64,000 nucleotides of DNA from Galerina marginata (GCA_023014335.1 JAECYW010000012.1:930001-994000), one strand, 5' to 3'. Numbered from the stretch's first letter, positions 13,267-25,157 are shown. Made by a program: numbers and translations. Notes: generated by a model from the letters alone, not told the origin.

Positions 13267-13660
13267 ATGCTTGATATACTTCTTACGGACAATTTGCAGA
13301 TGCTGTCAAATCGGGAGACTCGGGGAGTCTTAAAACACTGGATCTTCAGCTATCGCGACAATGGTCGTGCCAAATACGCGCATGAAATGTTGCACTTGTT
13401 TCACAACTTGGTTAATGTTTGGACAAAGGAGATTCGAAACGCAATACCTGGGATATAGTATCAGTACCTCGCCAAGTTGCACAGGAAGGAAGCTAGTTAC
13501 CCAAAAGTGGCTGCTCAATCCAAGAGGAGGCAACGCCTTGTCAGTTGTGCATGTGCGCGTGGTTGACGCTCATGGCCAGGATCGCGGGGTCCCAGAAGTA
13601 TATCCTTTAGGTTGCACAGTTGTCGCACGTCAACGCGACAAATTCTATCAGAGAATTCAA
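13267..13660 (+). pseudogene. DUF6589-type protein, C-terminal relic
   Basis: The frame from 13267 (internal start shown as ATG) reads NRETRGVLKHW, then GRAKYAHEMLHLFHNL and VWTKEIR. A frame-shifted continuation begins near 13500 with WLLNPRGG. This order (a lone-strand helical region, the GR-KYA-EMLHL signature, then the WL-NP-G block) matches the C-terminal part of DUF6589 proteins, a family dispersed and often truncated in agaricomycete genomes. The N-terminal part is absent here, and stops and shifts are present, so this is a remnant. DUF6589 proteins are generally regarded as mobile-element-associated; their biochemical role is not established. Confidence 0.6.
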
Positions 13661-15215
13661 TAAAAAATTCGAGAGTGTCCGAGAATGTCAAAAACTTACA
13701 TCAGTCTGGCAGGATGACATCAACAATGCATCAGCCGGAGAAAATATAAATCCAGAACGCGAAGACTCACCCTCGAACAGTAAACACAACCCCAGGGTCC
13801 GTAGACAGCGATTAGAAACCGATCAGGACGATATTGAGTCCACGAATCCCGAACTGGAAGCTGCGCCGATGGAATCACTGGTGCTATACTGCCTGAATAT
13901 AGACCGCATTGTATTGGACATGGATGGCTGAGAGTCAGATGGAGATTCAGAGGAGGGGGTCAGCGACGACCATGAGAGTGAGGAAGAACTGTTCATAAAG
14001 GTCAGCATCAAGTATCGGACAACTTATAAAAACAAAAACTGACCTCATCCCGTTGGTCGGCCGACGTTGCAGCGCTGAGCAGTACCGCCTTTGCCTGGTT
14101 CACAACATTGTTGTGGGATCTTCAGAACTGCAACTTTTAAAGATGTGCTAGATCCTTCCTTCGCCTTTTGCTCTGCTGGCGTTTTCTCAGCTCCGCCGTC
14201 CTTTTTCTTCTTTCTAGTTGCTGGCCTGCATCGGTCAATAGTAGCTTGGCTTGCGGGCCATCGCAGTACGCGGCATGTACGAGACCCCGTTTAGGCCCGA
14301 ATTTCGACCCAAACTCAGCCACTCACCCCCAACCAGCCTACCGGAGGCTGTTCGTAAAACGCCTCCGCGAAGCACATTTCCATATCCGAAGTCGCCACAC
14401 CCGGTTGTTCGTCGCTCGTTTGCATTGTTTACTGCATTTGGACCTTCGCTAACGAGTCGAGGGACGCTTGTTATTGTAGTCCATTAGCAAGAACCTTCTG
14501 GAAATAAATGTTACAAATGTGGACTGCACGTAAGATCAGTTGCTGGTTAATCCAGTCGAGAAAGCTCTGACTTACAAGGACAGGAAGCATCTCGAACAGC
14601 TCTTAGTCCGTGAAAATACCTCTTGGCTTCGTCTCAGCGGAATGCCAGCCTACAAGGGAAAAATTTGTCGGACAATGTATCATAAACAGATCTAGAGGAG
14701 TTGATGAACAAATTTATTAGCTGCTCCGTGGGCCATATGGCTTCCATGACGATACTGACATATTTTCCTGGAATTCTGTTGTATCTTGGGAGAGAGGGCC
14801 TACTACAGAAGAAATTATAGAGGAGGAATCCACAGATAAGCAGGCTGACTCGTTAAACTTAGCCTTGCAAAGTAGGAGGTGTGTTCAGTAATCGAGGTCT
14901 TATCTGGGTATATTGCGTGCAAGAAGTAAGCACGATCGCTGTCATGTCTAAAGTATCCAAATAGTTATTGGCTGTCATAACGAACATAATCCAAGCAAGA
15001 AAACATACTTGGCGCGCGAAATAGATCCATATGCAACTTTATGGTAAACAATCTTGAAGCGAGAGGGTCACTGGAGACCGCTTTGATGCCGGTCAAACTC
15101 TTGAGGACTTTTAGCAAATCTTCGGAGCGGAGAATTCGTACTCAGCCTGGAGGCCTTGGCGGGTCAAGCTTGTTTGCATGTGCTGCGGGGTGAAAAACAA
15201 CGAGTATACCGAGTT
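13661..15215. other. No assigned gene
   Basis: The plus-strand frame at 13620-13931 is Asn/Glu/Pro-rich, and a lysine- and arginine-rich minus-strand frame lies at 14137-14322 (QQLERRKRTAELRKRQQ). Both could be pieces of decayed transposon proteins, but I cannot assign them. From 14500 to 15215 I see nothing. Confidence 0.35.
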
Positions 15216-16803
15216 CTAAAGGCACTCATTAGGGACAAAGTTCAAGAAAACAAAGCACGTACCCAGGGAAAATGACGAGGCAAGTTGCAGAGCAGGAGCT
15301 TTGGAACTACCGAAACGCCTCAGCCATCGTAGGGTACAAGTCACATAATTGGACGTACTCTGTCCTTGACTACCGTTGTTCATATCACGCTGGCAGTCGT
15401 TGAAATCCCAAGTTTTCAGGTTAATGGCTACGATGAAGAATGGATGTACGAGAAGTTCCCGTATGGGTGAAGTCGCTTGCTTATAAGCTGTCTCCTTGAA
15501 TGAGAGCAATACCATCACCAAGAATGGCAAGGCTAGTCTGTTATGCTTTAATTAGATGACAGTAACAATAAAGAGACTTGAAGCATACAGTATAACCACA
15601 AGCAAAACAAGAGCCGTAAGTAGGCTCAGCTTGTAGTCCGGCCTATAAAACAGTCAACTAGTAATCGAAAATGATGGGATTTACAGAGCGCTCAACGTTG
15701 TCAATATTGTCGTGCAGTGATGAGCAGCACGGGCTATCTTAGGATCGGGGTTCCATTCCTAGAACTCCATTAGTCCATCACCGAGGAGGAACGAAAAGGG
15801 TAATGACGCACGTCGAAGCCCAAGAAAAGCCCTTTGTTCATCATGCAAAGACTTAACTGCCTGGCCTGCTCGACGCCCATCATCTCCACGAGATGGAGGA
15901 CTGGCCGGGTTCAGAGAACCTGTCATCGGGGCCACGTTGGATACTATAGTTCAGGGATGGGCATCATCAGCATGTGCGAAGATATTATCACTTAAGGAAA
16001 GGATTACTCGCCCAGCAAAAGGGGGCTCGGCGGGATTCGGGGGCACGCCAGCACAGCAGCAAGTATCACGCAATAAATATCACCCCAACTTGGCCGATAT
16101 CGGCAAAAGTGAGCTGGGGAAGGACCATAAGTTGCTCTATTAGGAGGATTTCGGCAATGCCTACCTGGTCAAAGGGCTTATCGCCGAGCACTTGTTTGAA
16201 AATGTCTTCAGTCCAATCCTCGTCGGATTGCGCAGCACTAAAAGAAAGTAAGGTCAAGTAAGTTGAAGAGCGGAGCGTACAGTCTGATAAGTCATGAGTG
16301 TACCTTATAGAGAATGTTGACTTGAACTCGACGCTCATGTGATTTCCGAGTACTTTCATATCTTTGCTGTTGATAACCTGTCATCGTCAGCAAATAGAAA
16401 AGAGGGCTGTTCTGAATCTAAGACTGGAGGTAAGCTAACTGAGTCAAACGCGGTCACGTTCCAGTTACAAGCCCTCCGAAGACCCGAGGAATCTAGTTAC
16501 GTAGTATGAAATGCCCGCAGCTAGATTTCCACGTCTTGAAGCGCTCTCTGAAGGGGGGTCGGACCGTTGTCCACGTTCGTTGATCTTGAGGATCTTGTTG
16601 GAAATATCGTTGACTTTTTGATGGGCAAATCTCAAAAATGTACGAAAGACCGGCGTTATGGTAAAACCAATAACGACGAGCAACATGCCGGTGGCAGGCG
16701 GCAGGAAGAGGGGGCATTCCTCCGAAAAGGTGTCGCGGTACGTGATCGTTGGGTGTTGATGTAAACACAGAGAGGAGAGGGGGCCATAGTGAAACATGTG
16801 CAC
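15216..16803 (-). other. Minus-strand ORF remnants, one with a membrane segment
   Basis: Three minus-strand frames are more protein-like than their surroundings. The one at 16465-16803 has a hydrophobic stretch (GMLLVVIGFTITPVF) consistent with one transmembrane helix, followed by a charged helix. The one at 16066-16359 contains SDEDWTEDIFKQVLGDKPFD. The one at 15216-15530 starts with a hydrophobic segment. They could be exons of a single membrane protein gene, but I could not join them with splice sites in phase, and several stops intervene. Confidence 0.25.
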
Positions 16804-17545
16804 CGTTGATGCTGTGGTCGCGGGTAGATCTGGCCGCAGTAGGTGAGTTGCGAGTTAGGCGGCGAAAGAAAAAGGAAATGATACGAGGGGTCCCCCCATG
16901 TGTTCGTTTTACCCGCAGATCCGTCGAGGCGATGCCACAATATCGAGGCGTTGAGGGAGTGGGCATACAAAACAAGATGGTGGAGGCTGAAGCGCTGAAG
17001 CTTGAAGCTTGAAGTCGGAGGCAAGGATCAACGGAACGGAGCATATTAGGGTGTATGGAATTTGGAGAAGAATACTTATGACTGTCCCTGTTCAGTAACC
17101 GATCGCGAGTTCGTCGCCTCAACAGTTTCCCATGACGTCAAGACGCGGACACATGGACTGCGACCGCTGTTATAACCTGGCTTTAACATCAGTCTCTTCA
17201 TACATCACACATCAATAAGGGGCATACCGGTTGGTCTTCGAGGGCAGTAACTGTAGCCTTTCCGCGCTTCCCTGAACCAGTCGCTGCCAGAAGAACGCCT
17301 TTCTGCGCGCACAGAAGAGAGCTGGAAGTCGCAAGCACCATCAGTTCAATTTTTGAAACCCGTCGTTACAAGATCAGGTAGTTTTCCGAGCTCTTTGTTG
17401 AGAGCAGCAAGTTTTGCAAAAGAATAAGCTCGCCTGGCTTTGTGGCAAGTGCTGACTGGAGGCTGAGAATGGGCTGCTGGTATTTTGATATGAGATAGAG
17501 TCGTCTAATTATCAACGACGACATATATGGCTCTCTTCGGACAAA
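16804..17545. other. No recognisable gene
   Basis: Long overlapping frames on the minus strand (16493-17122 and 16656-17024) are Ser/Thr/Pro-rich without motifs. Nothing else is visible. Confidence 0.35.
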
Positions 17546-18520
17546 ATGCAGTCCCAATTTTTGAAGACTTGCCTATGTCAGACCCCTGAAGCAGACGATG
17601 AGCAACTTGATGTAGCTTTCCTGTCACGCAACAGCGCCAAGATACACCATTACCCTCGCAGTTGCAGCTCATCGGTTCCTACACCAGTCCTGGTACCGCA
17701 AAGCGACAAAGTTGTTTACGGCCGGCGCAGAAAGACAACATCGAATGACGGTTATAACCAATAAACGACTTGTTACCATGGCCCTAACAAAGTAATAAGA
17801 ACTGCAAAGGCTGAGGAAAAAGCGGCAATGGAGAAGCGGTCAAAACAAGCATTTTTCGACCAGGTCCTCCGGTCCCTGCGAAAAAGGGGTATAATGTTGG
17901 CCGACTTCCTCGATTATATGTTTAGCCCAGATACGCAGCACACCTTTGATTGGAAGTGGCAAGGATTCTTTCAGCAAAAAGAGGCTGTCAAGAAAATCTT
18001 CAGTTATTGGACCTCCGTGAGATAACAACACAACACCTACATTCATCACAGAATGGGTTATCGAACAAGCAAAGAAGATCATCGGGTAGGAATCCAAGGC
18101 AACTTCAGAATCGAGGATAAATCACGTAAGACACAGAAACTGGTATGGTCAGCCCTTATCAACGTGTAAAGCAACTTACAGAACCTCGTTAGGTCCAAGG
18201 CTCAACCACCATCTCCTGGTTTTGGGCAAAAAGTCAGAATGATAATTATGCGCCATCTGTCATCGGTACATACCTTATGGCAACTGGGACCCAGCGGCAA
18301 CACTTCACAGCATTCTCGGCACTTGGAATCAGCCAGCATGGCATACAACAGTGTTATTGCTCGTCCAACGGCTAAGCCGCAACCTAGAAAGAGACGAAGT
18401 CCAGACTACCTGCACTAGGGACATTATATCAGCTGTCAGAGTCATGCCGAGCCTCTGCGCTCAGGGTCTCCTCACACTTGTTCATAACCGTATATGACCA
18501 CCTGTAGCAGCTACGATTAT
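17546..18520 (+). pseudogene. DUF6589 gene, 5' half (split by giant-palindrome element)
   Basis: The plus strand shows DUF6589-type N-terminal sequence. A helical segment at 17828-18025 contains FFDQVLRSLRKRG and WQGFFQQKEAVKKIFSYW, then a one-base shift leads into FITEWVIEQAKKI. Near 18270-18360 comes GTYLMATGTQRQHFTAFSAL and SQHGIQQCY, and near 18410-18500 GTLYQLSESCRASA and LLTLVHNR. This is the usual order of blocks in the family. Homology stops abruptly at the left end of the 5.0 kb element and resumes after its right end (23555 onward), so the two halves appear to be one gene split by the insertion. There are additional stops and shifts, so the gene had decayed before or after the insertion. 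Confidence 0.62.
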
Positions 18521-19217
18521 ATATGAAACACTGCAATATCCCAAAACCCCATTATACATCCAGAGTGGGTTTTTCCAATACTGCCAAAAGGCAGTCAGCT
18601 ATGTATTATGCATCTATAGGGTGGGTAGGCATGCTGGGGTACGTATATGGGTACTCTGGGGTGCGGGGCATAGTAAATATATGTAAACAATGGCTTCCAT
18701 GATGTCGGGCACTGCCTAATGGGTGCTGCTCATCATTTGGGCGCATTTGGGCGCCTTTAGGCGCGGGAATAAATCATGCAGGGTCTCTAAATATTGATAA
18801 CAATTAAAATTGGCTGCTGCTCATTGTTGGGGGCGGGTTTCGGGGCTGAAAAAGCGCCAGGGGGTATATATTAGTACCTACATTCCATCTGGGATGTTGG
18901 TCACCCCGTCGGGGAGGCGCGACACGCCTAACTCGAATCTGCAAACGGATCCCATGAGTCCCGACGGGGTCCTAGTTCCATTTTCGGACGCGTCCCGCGC
19001 CTTTTCGGCTCCTTTTGGATGAGCGATAAAAATAGATTTGGGTAGTTTTCGTGCAATATTCCTTTCAATATTTCCGTCCCGTCAGTTCTCGATATATATT
19101 CGCAATGTCCTCATGAATACAAATCTAACGATATAATTTTTATTGCAAATTGTGACCTGGAAGTGGTCAAACGAATGAATAATACTTACGGGCACCATAG
19201 GATGAATGTTATAAATA
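18521..19217 (+). repeat. Copy 1 left terminal inverted repeat
   Basis: This is the left arm of the long terminal inverted repeat. A 71-codon frame at 18810-19022 is present almost unchanged in the right repeat, a measure of how similar the two are. The repeat contains a GCGC-rich block (18745-18770) and a conserved AGCGATAAAAATAGATT block (about 19022-19038). Its inner edge has a TATAAATA box at 19210-19217 directed into the element, which could serve as a core promoter. Confidence 0.8.
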
Positions 19218-19845
19218 GATTTCCACCAAATGTCTACCGTTTTTGCCCTCACTGGGCTCAGCTTTTTGCTCCCTTTATTTTTGTGTGCACTACCATGATC
19301 ACCACAAAAATCCGAAGCTAACAGTATTAATTTAGACCTACAGCACAGGAGAAAGACCTGATTATTCCTTGGGACTTATTTGGGTGGGTAGTCAGAGAAA
19401 TTGTATTATATTCAACTATTCTGCCATTCGTCGGCAGTAGACTACATACGAGTCCGTACTAACTCTCCACCCACCCGAAACTAAGCCCCCCCGCGACGTC
19501 CGTGACGCCTCCCAGCTCCCAGCTCCCACAGCGATTCCACCGCCACCGTCGCGTTCCTTCAACTCCCGGGGTGTTCGCTCGAACTGTGGGCACGGATTGC
19601 AAGGTGGCGATCGTCGGGGGCGAATCCCAGGTGGCGCCATCCCAAACTCGCTCACCTCACACTTGCCGCCGCATAGCGACAAGTAAACAGGCTACAGCAT
19701 TCACTGCTGCAGCCTGTGCTCCACTTCGTCCCATCCCTGTCATCTCACATGCATCGCAACTCACGTGTGACGTGGACTGCGGGATGGGAGACGTCGGCAA
19801 GGGCAGTGGACAATGGGCAGAGGGAGGGTGGGGGGCGCGAAGGGC

Positions 19846-19881
19846 GAACGAACACGAACGCGACGTCGTTCGTGTTCGTTC
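19846..19881. repeat. Perfect 15-bp hairpin in arm A
   Basis: The 15-bp arms GAACGAACACGAACG (19846-19860) and its reverse complement (19867-19881) flank a 6-nt spacer CGACGT. This is the longest perfect hairpin I found in the arms. Confidence 0.85.
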
Positions 19882-20565
19882 CTCGCGGTTCGTGTTTGCA
19901 TTGACCTACGTAAGCGGGAATGGCGAACGGGCCTCTGGGATGGCCATAAAGGTTCTGGCGGTATCGACGGGGGAAACGCCTGGGGTACGAGGAAGGGTGG
20001 AGGGGTGGAGGGGCACCGGGCGAGTGACGTGGCCACGAGCAAGAGGAAGGGGTGAGGTGTTCCAAGAGGTGGGGGTGAAGAGGCAACGAATGTCGTTGCC
20101 TCCACGCTACACCATCCATGTCACCCTAGCAGGGCAGCAGCAGTATTGGTATTGTTGCTGCTGCTGCTGCTTCCGCACTGGGAGTGCTCGTGCCGTACGA
20201 GCAGCAGCGGTCGTGCTGCTGCTCCTCCTGCTGATCGCAGGCGGTTCATGGGGCTAAACGCGGAGGCGGCGTGGAGAGGTGGTGACGCAGGCGGGGTCGA
20301 TATCTGCGTAGGAAGCGGCAGCGGGGATCAAACCAGCCTATAACGGCGCGAATGAGGTGGGGGCGTGCGGAATAAGAAGAAAGGAAAGACGAGTCGCAGT
20401 TGGACTCATCTCGCGACGTACCGTCCGGGTCTCCCTCTCCAGGGTCTCCCCTTATCACTCCTCCCCCGGTTTCCATCCGAATTCGTTGGAACGTCGGCCC
20501 ACAGCCCTCGACGTGAGGGGGGGCTCGCGACGCGCGGCACGACGTTGTTTCGTGCAGTAGAACAC

Positions 20566-20620
20566 CTGTAATATAACAAAAATAAGTAATAGAGCAATAA
20601 AAATCTATGATATCACTTAC
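20566..20620 (-). other. Conserved spliceosomal intron in arm A, copy 1
   Basis: On the minus strand a GTAAGTGATAT donor and a TTATATTACAG acceptor enclose 55 nt. Copy 2 has the same intron at the equivalent place with the same length (46216-46270, plus strand). The exon edges CTCGTT and CTGCACGA-like sequence are also kept. Two independent diverged copies retaining both splice sites suggests that transcripts of this arm are, or were, spliced. Confidence 0.6.
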
Positions 20621-20870
20621 TGAACGAGTTCTTGAAGCCTTGAGGGGCGGGGCGGGCCAGGAGGGAGCGAAGGGATGTTGGCAGTGGTGGTGGAAAGCAA
20701 GATCAACCAGTGTTGATGGCGGTTGATCTGACGTTCGGCGTTTTCGGTGACCAATGTGATTGGCTGCCTCGAACGGACCGGGAAATCCGTCGAGGCTCGT
20801 CATTGTCGAAGACGGTCTCGGACGACTGTAACACAAACGCTACATCTAGAAATTGGTAGTGTCATGTATT

Positions 20871-21284
20871 TAACGTTAACTTAAAAATGTATTTTCGTTT
20901 GTCCGGTGGCCAATATGATTTCTTACGGTATGATACGAACATGCACCTCTGAGCGTGGTGATTTCGGTCAAACAGTGGGTTTAACAGTATGGTATTCAGG
21001 TGCTTTAGGTATAATTAACCTCAAGGAACTGCATTGAGAAGGGAATATAGACTATTTTAAAAATTTCTAGATACTTTACATGGCTTAAATCCATTGTGAA
21101 CTTTCCGAAACTCTAGTTTATAGCTTTTAGGCATGAATGATCAAAGAAAATCCTCGACGTTTTCAAAGATTCAATATACACTCAGCTTAATAAATGGTAC
21201 TCCTTATTCTTTATTGATTTGAGGCTAGATACTATTTCTAAACTATATATACAGTATATACCGCCGATCTACGGAGTCTAGAGT
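20871..21284. promoter_or_regulatory. Copy 1 AT-rich centre, possible divergent promoter
   Basis: This is an AT-rich spacer of about 0.4 kb at the symmetry centre, homologous to 45541-45995 in copy 2. Each flanking arm carries an AGCCAATCACA-type CCAAT box oriented outwards (about 20750 on minus and 21357 on plus). There is also a TATATATACAGTATATA tract near 21244-21260. The symmetric arrangement suggests two divergent promoters, but no transcription evidence is visible from sequence alone. Confidence 0.4.
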
Positions 21285-22620
21285 GTGTATTGGGATGAGC
21301 GCGACGGTGTTCGAGACGTTGATGACGGATCGGAGTCCTCTCGGCCCGACGGCGTCAGCCAATCACACACCTTTGGGAAACCGATCAACAACGTCAATGT
21401 TGATGTTTACTTCCCTCCACCACCACCACCACCACTGCCTCCTCTCTCTACCTCACTCCCTGAAGACCTCAAAAGTGCGCGTCGCGTGCCCCTCGCCTCG
21501 CGCATGTGGGCCGGCGCATCCAGAGTACGGGCTCCATCACCCGCGATGACACCCATCCACGGCACTCTCGACTCCACGCCATCCGCGACTCCACATTGGG
21601 GTCCAGCGCCAACGCCCCCTCGATCGCCACTTTCTTCGTCGCCAATTACCACGGCCGACTTCGAGTCCACACCCGTGCGCCTGGAAATACGACACCCCCC
21701 TCCATCCTCCAAGGTCCATTGCGACCGGCGTCGAATACTCGAGCCCGGGAATTCCGCCTGTCGCCTGCACCACCCCCACCCCTCCCACTTGCAATATCAA
21801 CCCCCTCGTCTAACTGGGGACTCCAGGCACCGCTGCCGCTCTCAAATTCCGCATGCATACGGCGACGGTTTCCGAACGAGCGGTGCCAGCAAGACGAAGG
21901 CAACGACGGCGTGGGTGACGAGAGGGAGGGTGGGCGAGGGTGACGAAAAGGGTGGTGATAACGGGGGCGGGGTAGATGTGAGAGTGGCTGGCGGCAGCTG
22001 TTAAGCATCTCCGAAACAGTGGCTCCACGGTTAGCAGGTGCAGGTGCAGGAGCCGCAGCCAGAGCTGCTCTGCTGTGCTACAACGACGGCGGGGAAGCAT
22101 TGGAAGGGAAACCCGGGTGCCTTGTCGCCCTTGCTCTTGGTGCCCTTCTGATGTTAGCCACCGCTGTCAGTCGTCGCTTGTTCTGTGCCACTGCCATACC
22201 ACTCGCTACCGTTTTGATCTCGCAGGCGTTTGTTATTCGACGCCAGCTTGCACTGGCCCACCCCACCCCCCACCTCACTCGCTGCCTGCCTCACTTGCGA
22301 AAGCCAAAGGCAGAGCCGACACGCGGAGTCGCGGACCAAGGAAATGAACGCGAATGCGATGGCATTCGCGTTCTTCGCTAGCCTGGCCTCTTGGCTGGGG
22401 CTATCGACGGCGGTCCTTCTCGCCGCCACGCACCTTCGTCCGCTGGCACTTTCGTATGCCCGCCAGCTCGCAGCCCACCCACGACACATCCCCGTGCAAG
22501 GCCAAGCACCTCGTAACCGGCGGTGTGAATGCGAAGGCACAAAGAGGCGGCGCAGAGGGCTAGGTAGGATGGGCAAGGTGAATGGGTTGGCTTCTGCTGC
22601 CGTGCTGCTTTAATATACAA
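21285..22620. other. Copy 1 GC-rich arm B
   Basis: This arm is the diverged inverted counterpart of arm A. Reading outwards it begins with CGAGAC-rich sequence and a CCAAT box, has a GATCAAC/GTTGAT pair, a CCACCACC trinucleotide tract (21416-21436), a GCGAC-GGCG/CGCC-GTCGC hairpin whose loop contains CTCGAGCCCGGG (about 21723-21767), and a perfect 12-bp hairpin at 22346-22373. The long frames here are low in complexity and shift frame relative to copy 2. Confidence 0.6.
22346..22373. repeat. Perfect 12-bp hairpin in arm B
   Basis: GAACGCGAATGC (22346-22357), the loop GATG, and the reverse complement (22362-22373). Copy 2 has the same hairpin shortened to 9 bp with loop GACG at 44530-44551. 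Confidence 0.85.
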
Positions 22621-22853
22621 TAATGTACATAAATTTAATGTCGTTGCACACTCGCTAATACATTTATGTTTTCTTTGCAACCCCGTTTGACAACTTTAAG
22701 AGGATAACTGGGCCTTCCATTAGTGATTTTATAATAAAATGAGTACTGATAGATTCGCATTTTCATTCTGATTACAGCTGTACCTGTAAAAGTGAGAGGA
22801 TAGGCAAACTGAGCGTTGGATATGGCGAAAACGGCGGGCATATCGCAGAGTTC

Positions 22854-23554
22854 TATTTATAACACTCATCCTACGGTGCCCGTAAGTATTATTCATTTAT
22901 TTGACCACTTTCAGGCCACATTTAACAAAATAAATTACATCATTAGGTTCGTATTTACAAGGAGATTACGAATATACGTTGAGAAGTGACGGGACGGAAA
23001 AATTGAAAGGAATATAGCACGAAAACTGAATAAATCTATTTTTATCGCTCATCCAAAAGGAACCGAAAAGGCGCGGGACGCATCCGAAAATGGAACTAGG
23101 ACCCCGTCGGGACTCATGGGATCCGTTTGCAGATTCGAGTTAGGCGTGTCGCGCCTCCCCGACGGGGTGACCAACATCCCAGATGGAATGTAGGTACTAA
23201 TATATACCCCCTGGCGCTTTTTCAGCCCCGAAACCCGCCCCCAACAATGAGCAGCAGCCAATTTTAATTGTTATCAATATTTAGAGACCCTGCATGATTT
23301 ATTCCCGCGCCTAAAGGCGCCCAAATGCGCCCAAATGATGAGCAGCACCCATTATACAGTGCCCGACATCATGGGAGGCATTGTTTACATGTATTTACTG
23401 TGTCCCGCACCCCAGAGCACCCATGTACGTATCCCCAGCATGCCTACCCACCCTATCTATAGATATGTAAAACGTAGGGACTGCAAAAAGGCAGTATTGG
23501 AAAAACCCACTCTGGATGTATAACAGGCTTTTGGGAAATTGCAGTGTTTCATAT
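22854..23554 (-). repeat. Copy 1 right terminal inverted repeat
   Basis: This is the reverse complement of 18521-19217. It includes the mirrored TATAAATA box (22854-22861) and the mirrored 71-codon frame (23049-23261), which differs from the left one by a single residue near its C-terminus (AFSV versus AFSA). Confidence 0.8.
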
Positions 23555-24374
23555 AGAAATATAGCTGACATGGCTGATATGACAAGATTAATGTGATGAT
23601 TCCATAACGTCCTCAAGATCAAGCATCTAGACAACGGAGTCATAAGTGCGCCACCTTTGAAACTCGAGAACCTTATCCTTACCGATGCTGAATCTGTGCT
23701 AATGGACAAGGCGCTCATCCATACAATTTTTTTTGGCCATTGTCCGCTACGGAGGAGAAGAGTTCAAACACTGGAAAGAAGGCCTCGAGAAAGACGTACC
23801 AAAAAGCTCAGAGACAATTTCTGTTGCCAAAACCATGCTCCATCCTCTGCCGTCCATGGAAAACAAGATCACCGGGAGTATACAAATCACAGAGGCAATC
23901 AAAACTGAGCTGAAGATGGACCCTGAAAAACCTGGATACCAAAAGTACATCACATGCGACCAACTTACCATGGCGAGACAAAGTGCTATCACTAGTTGGC
24001 CTGAATTTGTGGAGACATTTTGTGTTAGCGACAGCCTTGTTTCATGCAAAGAATCGCAGATACGCACAGTATACTTCTAACCCACGGCGTACCATCAGTG
24101 CAAAGTTCAGGCAGCCTCGCGTGGCACAATACCTGCCCTGGAGCGAATTCCAATTGTCTTGACATCTTTGCCGTCATTCCGAGACTCCGAGTTTGCAGGG
24201 ACTTGGTCATGGTTTCACTACACGCCAGAATCCTACACTCTTGCTGTTGGTATCAGGGAAGGGATCAGGGGAGGAATAACTACAGGCGGAAGGAATGTTA
24301 AATCATGGACGACAGTGATGGATCGTGCAAAAGAGATCTTCACCAAGACTTCGAGAGCCAGTTGTACATGTTGA
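23555..24374 (+). pseudogene. DUF6589 gene, 3' half (split by giant-palindrome element)
   Basis: DUF6589 homology resumes just outside the element. The blocks are APPLKLENLILTDAESVL, then (about 23733-24000) IVRYGGEEFKHW, HPLPSMENKITGSIQI and CDQLTMARQSAI. After a frame change at about 24044 come RIADTHSILLTHGVP and GSLAWHNTC, then IVLTSLPSFR or RVCRDLVMVSLHARILH depending on frame, and finally VMDRAKEIFTK near 24340. The order is that of an intact DUF6589 protein, but at least two shifts are needed and the C-terminus found in the relic at 13267 is missing. With 17546-18520 it forms one interrupted gene. Confidence 0.65.
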
Positions 24375-25157
24375 GTTGATGTTGAGAGTCGAGTATTCAT
24401 GAGTCTCACGTGTTGTGATGCCGAGTTGCTTATGTAAGATAGTCTCTATATTCTAAATTCGCCAGGAGCTTATTTTTAACTCATTTCAGATCCAGATCCA
24501 GTCTGAGGCGAAATCTCAAAAGTGATGAGGATGCGAGCTTGATGCGAGCATAGGCTTCGCCAGTCAAGCTTCAAGCTCAAGATTTGACCTCTTCGACATT
24601 GCGTATGATCAGACCTACGACGCAGCCTTCCATTGTCCTACACCTTTGCCGCCATTCCTCTCTCGTCGACCAATGCTCAACCTTAAGCTTACCCGACCTG
24701 TCCCTTGTGTTCAATCCCAGATTGAAGCTGCCACAGCCTGCCAAATTCTTAACCAGTGCTTGAACCTGGAACCACGACCTCTATTTTCCGGATTATCTGG
24801 CATGGTTTCCGCTGGTTTCCAGGAGGTGTTGCCGCTTTTGCAGTATTCCTATGAAGCGTAACTGCAATTCCCTGCAACACTTGCCCCTCTCGTTTCTTCA
24901 TTTACTGAGTCTGAATAGTCCTATGACTGCTTGTGCGCAGCAGCCAGCACTTCCTCCGGATCCTGGGCTTTCTGGTCAAATTTCCTGCGACGCTGAACCT
25001 CATTGTTTCCCAAGCGGTCAGCATCTCGCTTCAAACTTCTATTATTTATCGTCTCTTAAATGTGCTTATCGTCGTCACCTTTCTGATGTAGAGTGATATT
25101 CTGAACATCTGGTTGTAAGAAATCGCCCGACTTGACCTCCCGCTTCGCAAAGAACCA
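24375..25157. other. Intergenic, no recognisable gene
   Basis: Short frames at 24646-24861 and 24851-25096 show no motifs. There is a small direct repeat AGATCCAGATCCAG near 24487 and a repeated GATGCGAGC near 24530. The segment probably belongs to the 5' side of the next gene. Confidence 0.4.

Larger units (their letters stand above)
19400..20870. other. Copy 1 GC-rich arm A
   Basis: This GC-rich segment contrasts with the AT-rich ends and centre. Read from the centre outwards (minus strand) it has a CCAAT box (20749-20760 region), an 8-bp hairpin GATCAACC/GGTTGATC (20701-20708, 20721-20728), a 55-nt intron with perfect splice signals (20620 to 20566), a short GCACGA/TCGTGC hairpin, a CTG/CAG trinucleotide tract (about 20150-20240) and a 15-bp perfect hairpin (19846-19881). 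All have counterparts in arm A of copy 2 (45996-47341). Substitutions between the copies fall largely at amino-acid-changing positions, so a conserved protein is not supported; a spliced non-coding transcript is possible. Confidence 0.6.
18521..23554. mobile_element. Giant-palindrome TIR element, copy 1 (5.03 kb, unnamed family)
   Basis: The element starts ATATGAAACACTGCAAT at 18521, and the reverse complement of this string ends it at 23554. Terminal inverted repeats of about 0.7 kb (18521-19217 and 22854-23554) are nearly identical over much of their length. Inside are two GC-rich arms (about 19400-20870 and 21285-22620) that are diverged inverted copies of each other around an AT-rich centre (20871-21284). 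No transposase-like ORF is present; the long frames in the arms (19502-20257, 21285-22004) are not preserved in frame in copy 2. I therefore read it as a non-autonomous foldback-type element. It interrupts a DUF6589 gene. I do not see an exact target-site duplication. A related copy in the opposite orientation lies at 43502-48103. Confidence 0.8.

Noticed and set aside
18810..19022. 71-codon frame repeated almost unchanged at 23049-23261 (opposite strand)
   Set aside because: It is part of the terminal inverted repeats; its duplication reflects repeat similarity rather than a gene pair.
19502..20257. 251-codon plus-strand frame inside the first palindrome element
   Set aside because: It lies in GC-rich, low-complexity DNA with equally long frames on the other strand, and the corresponding part of the second element does not keep the frame.
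21285..22004. 239-codon Pro/Ser-rich frame inside the first element
   Set aside because: Homologous DNA in 44824-45497 shifts frame several times; the proline run comes from a CCA-type triplet tract.
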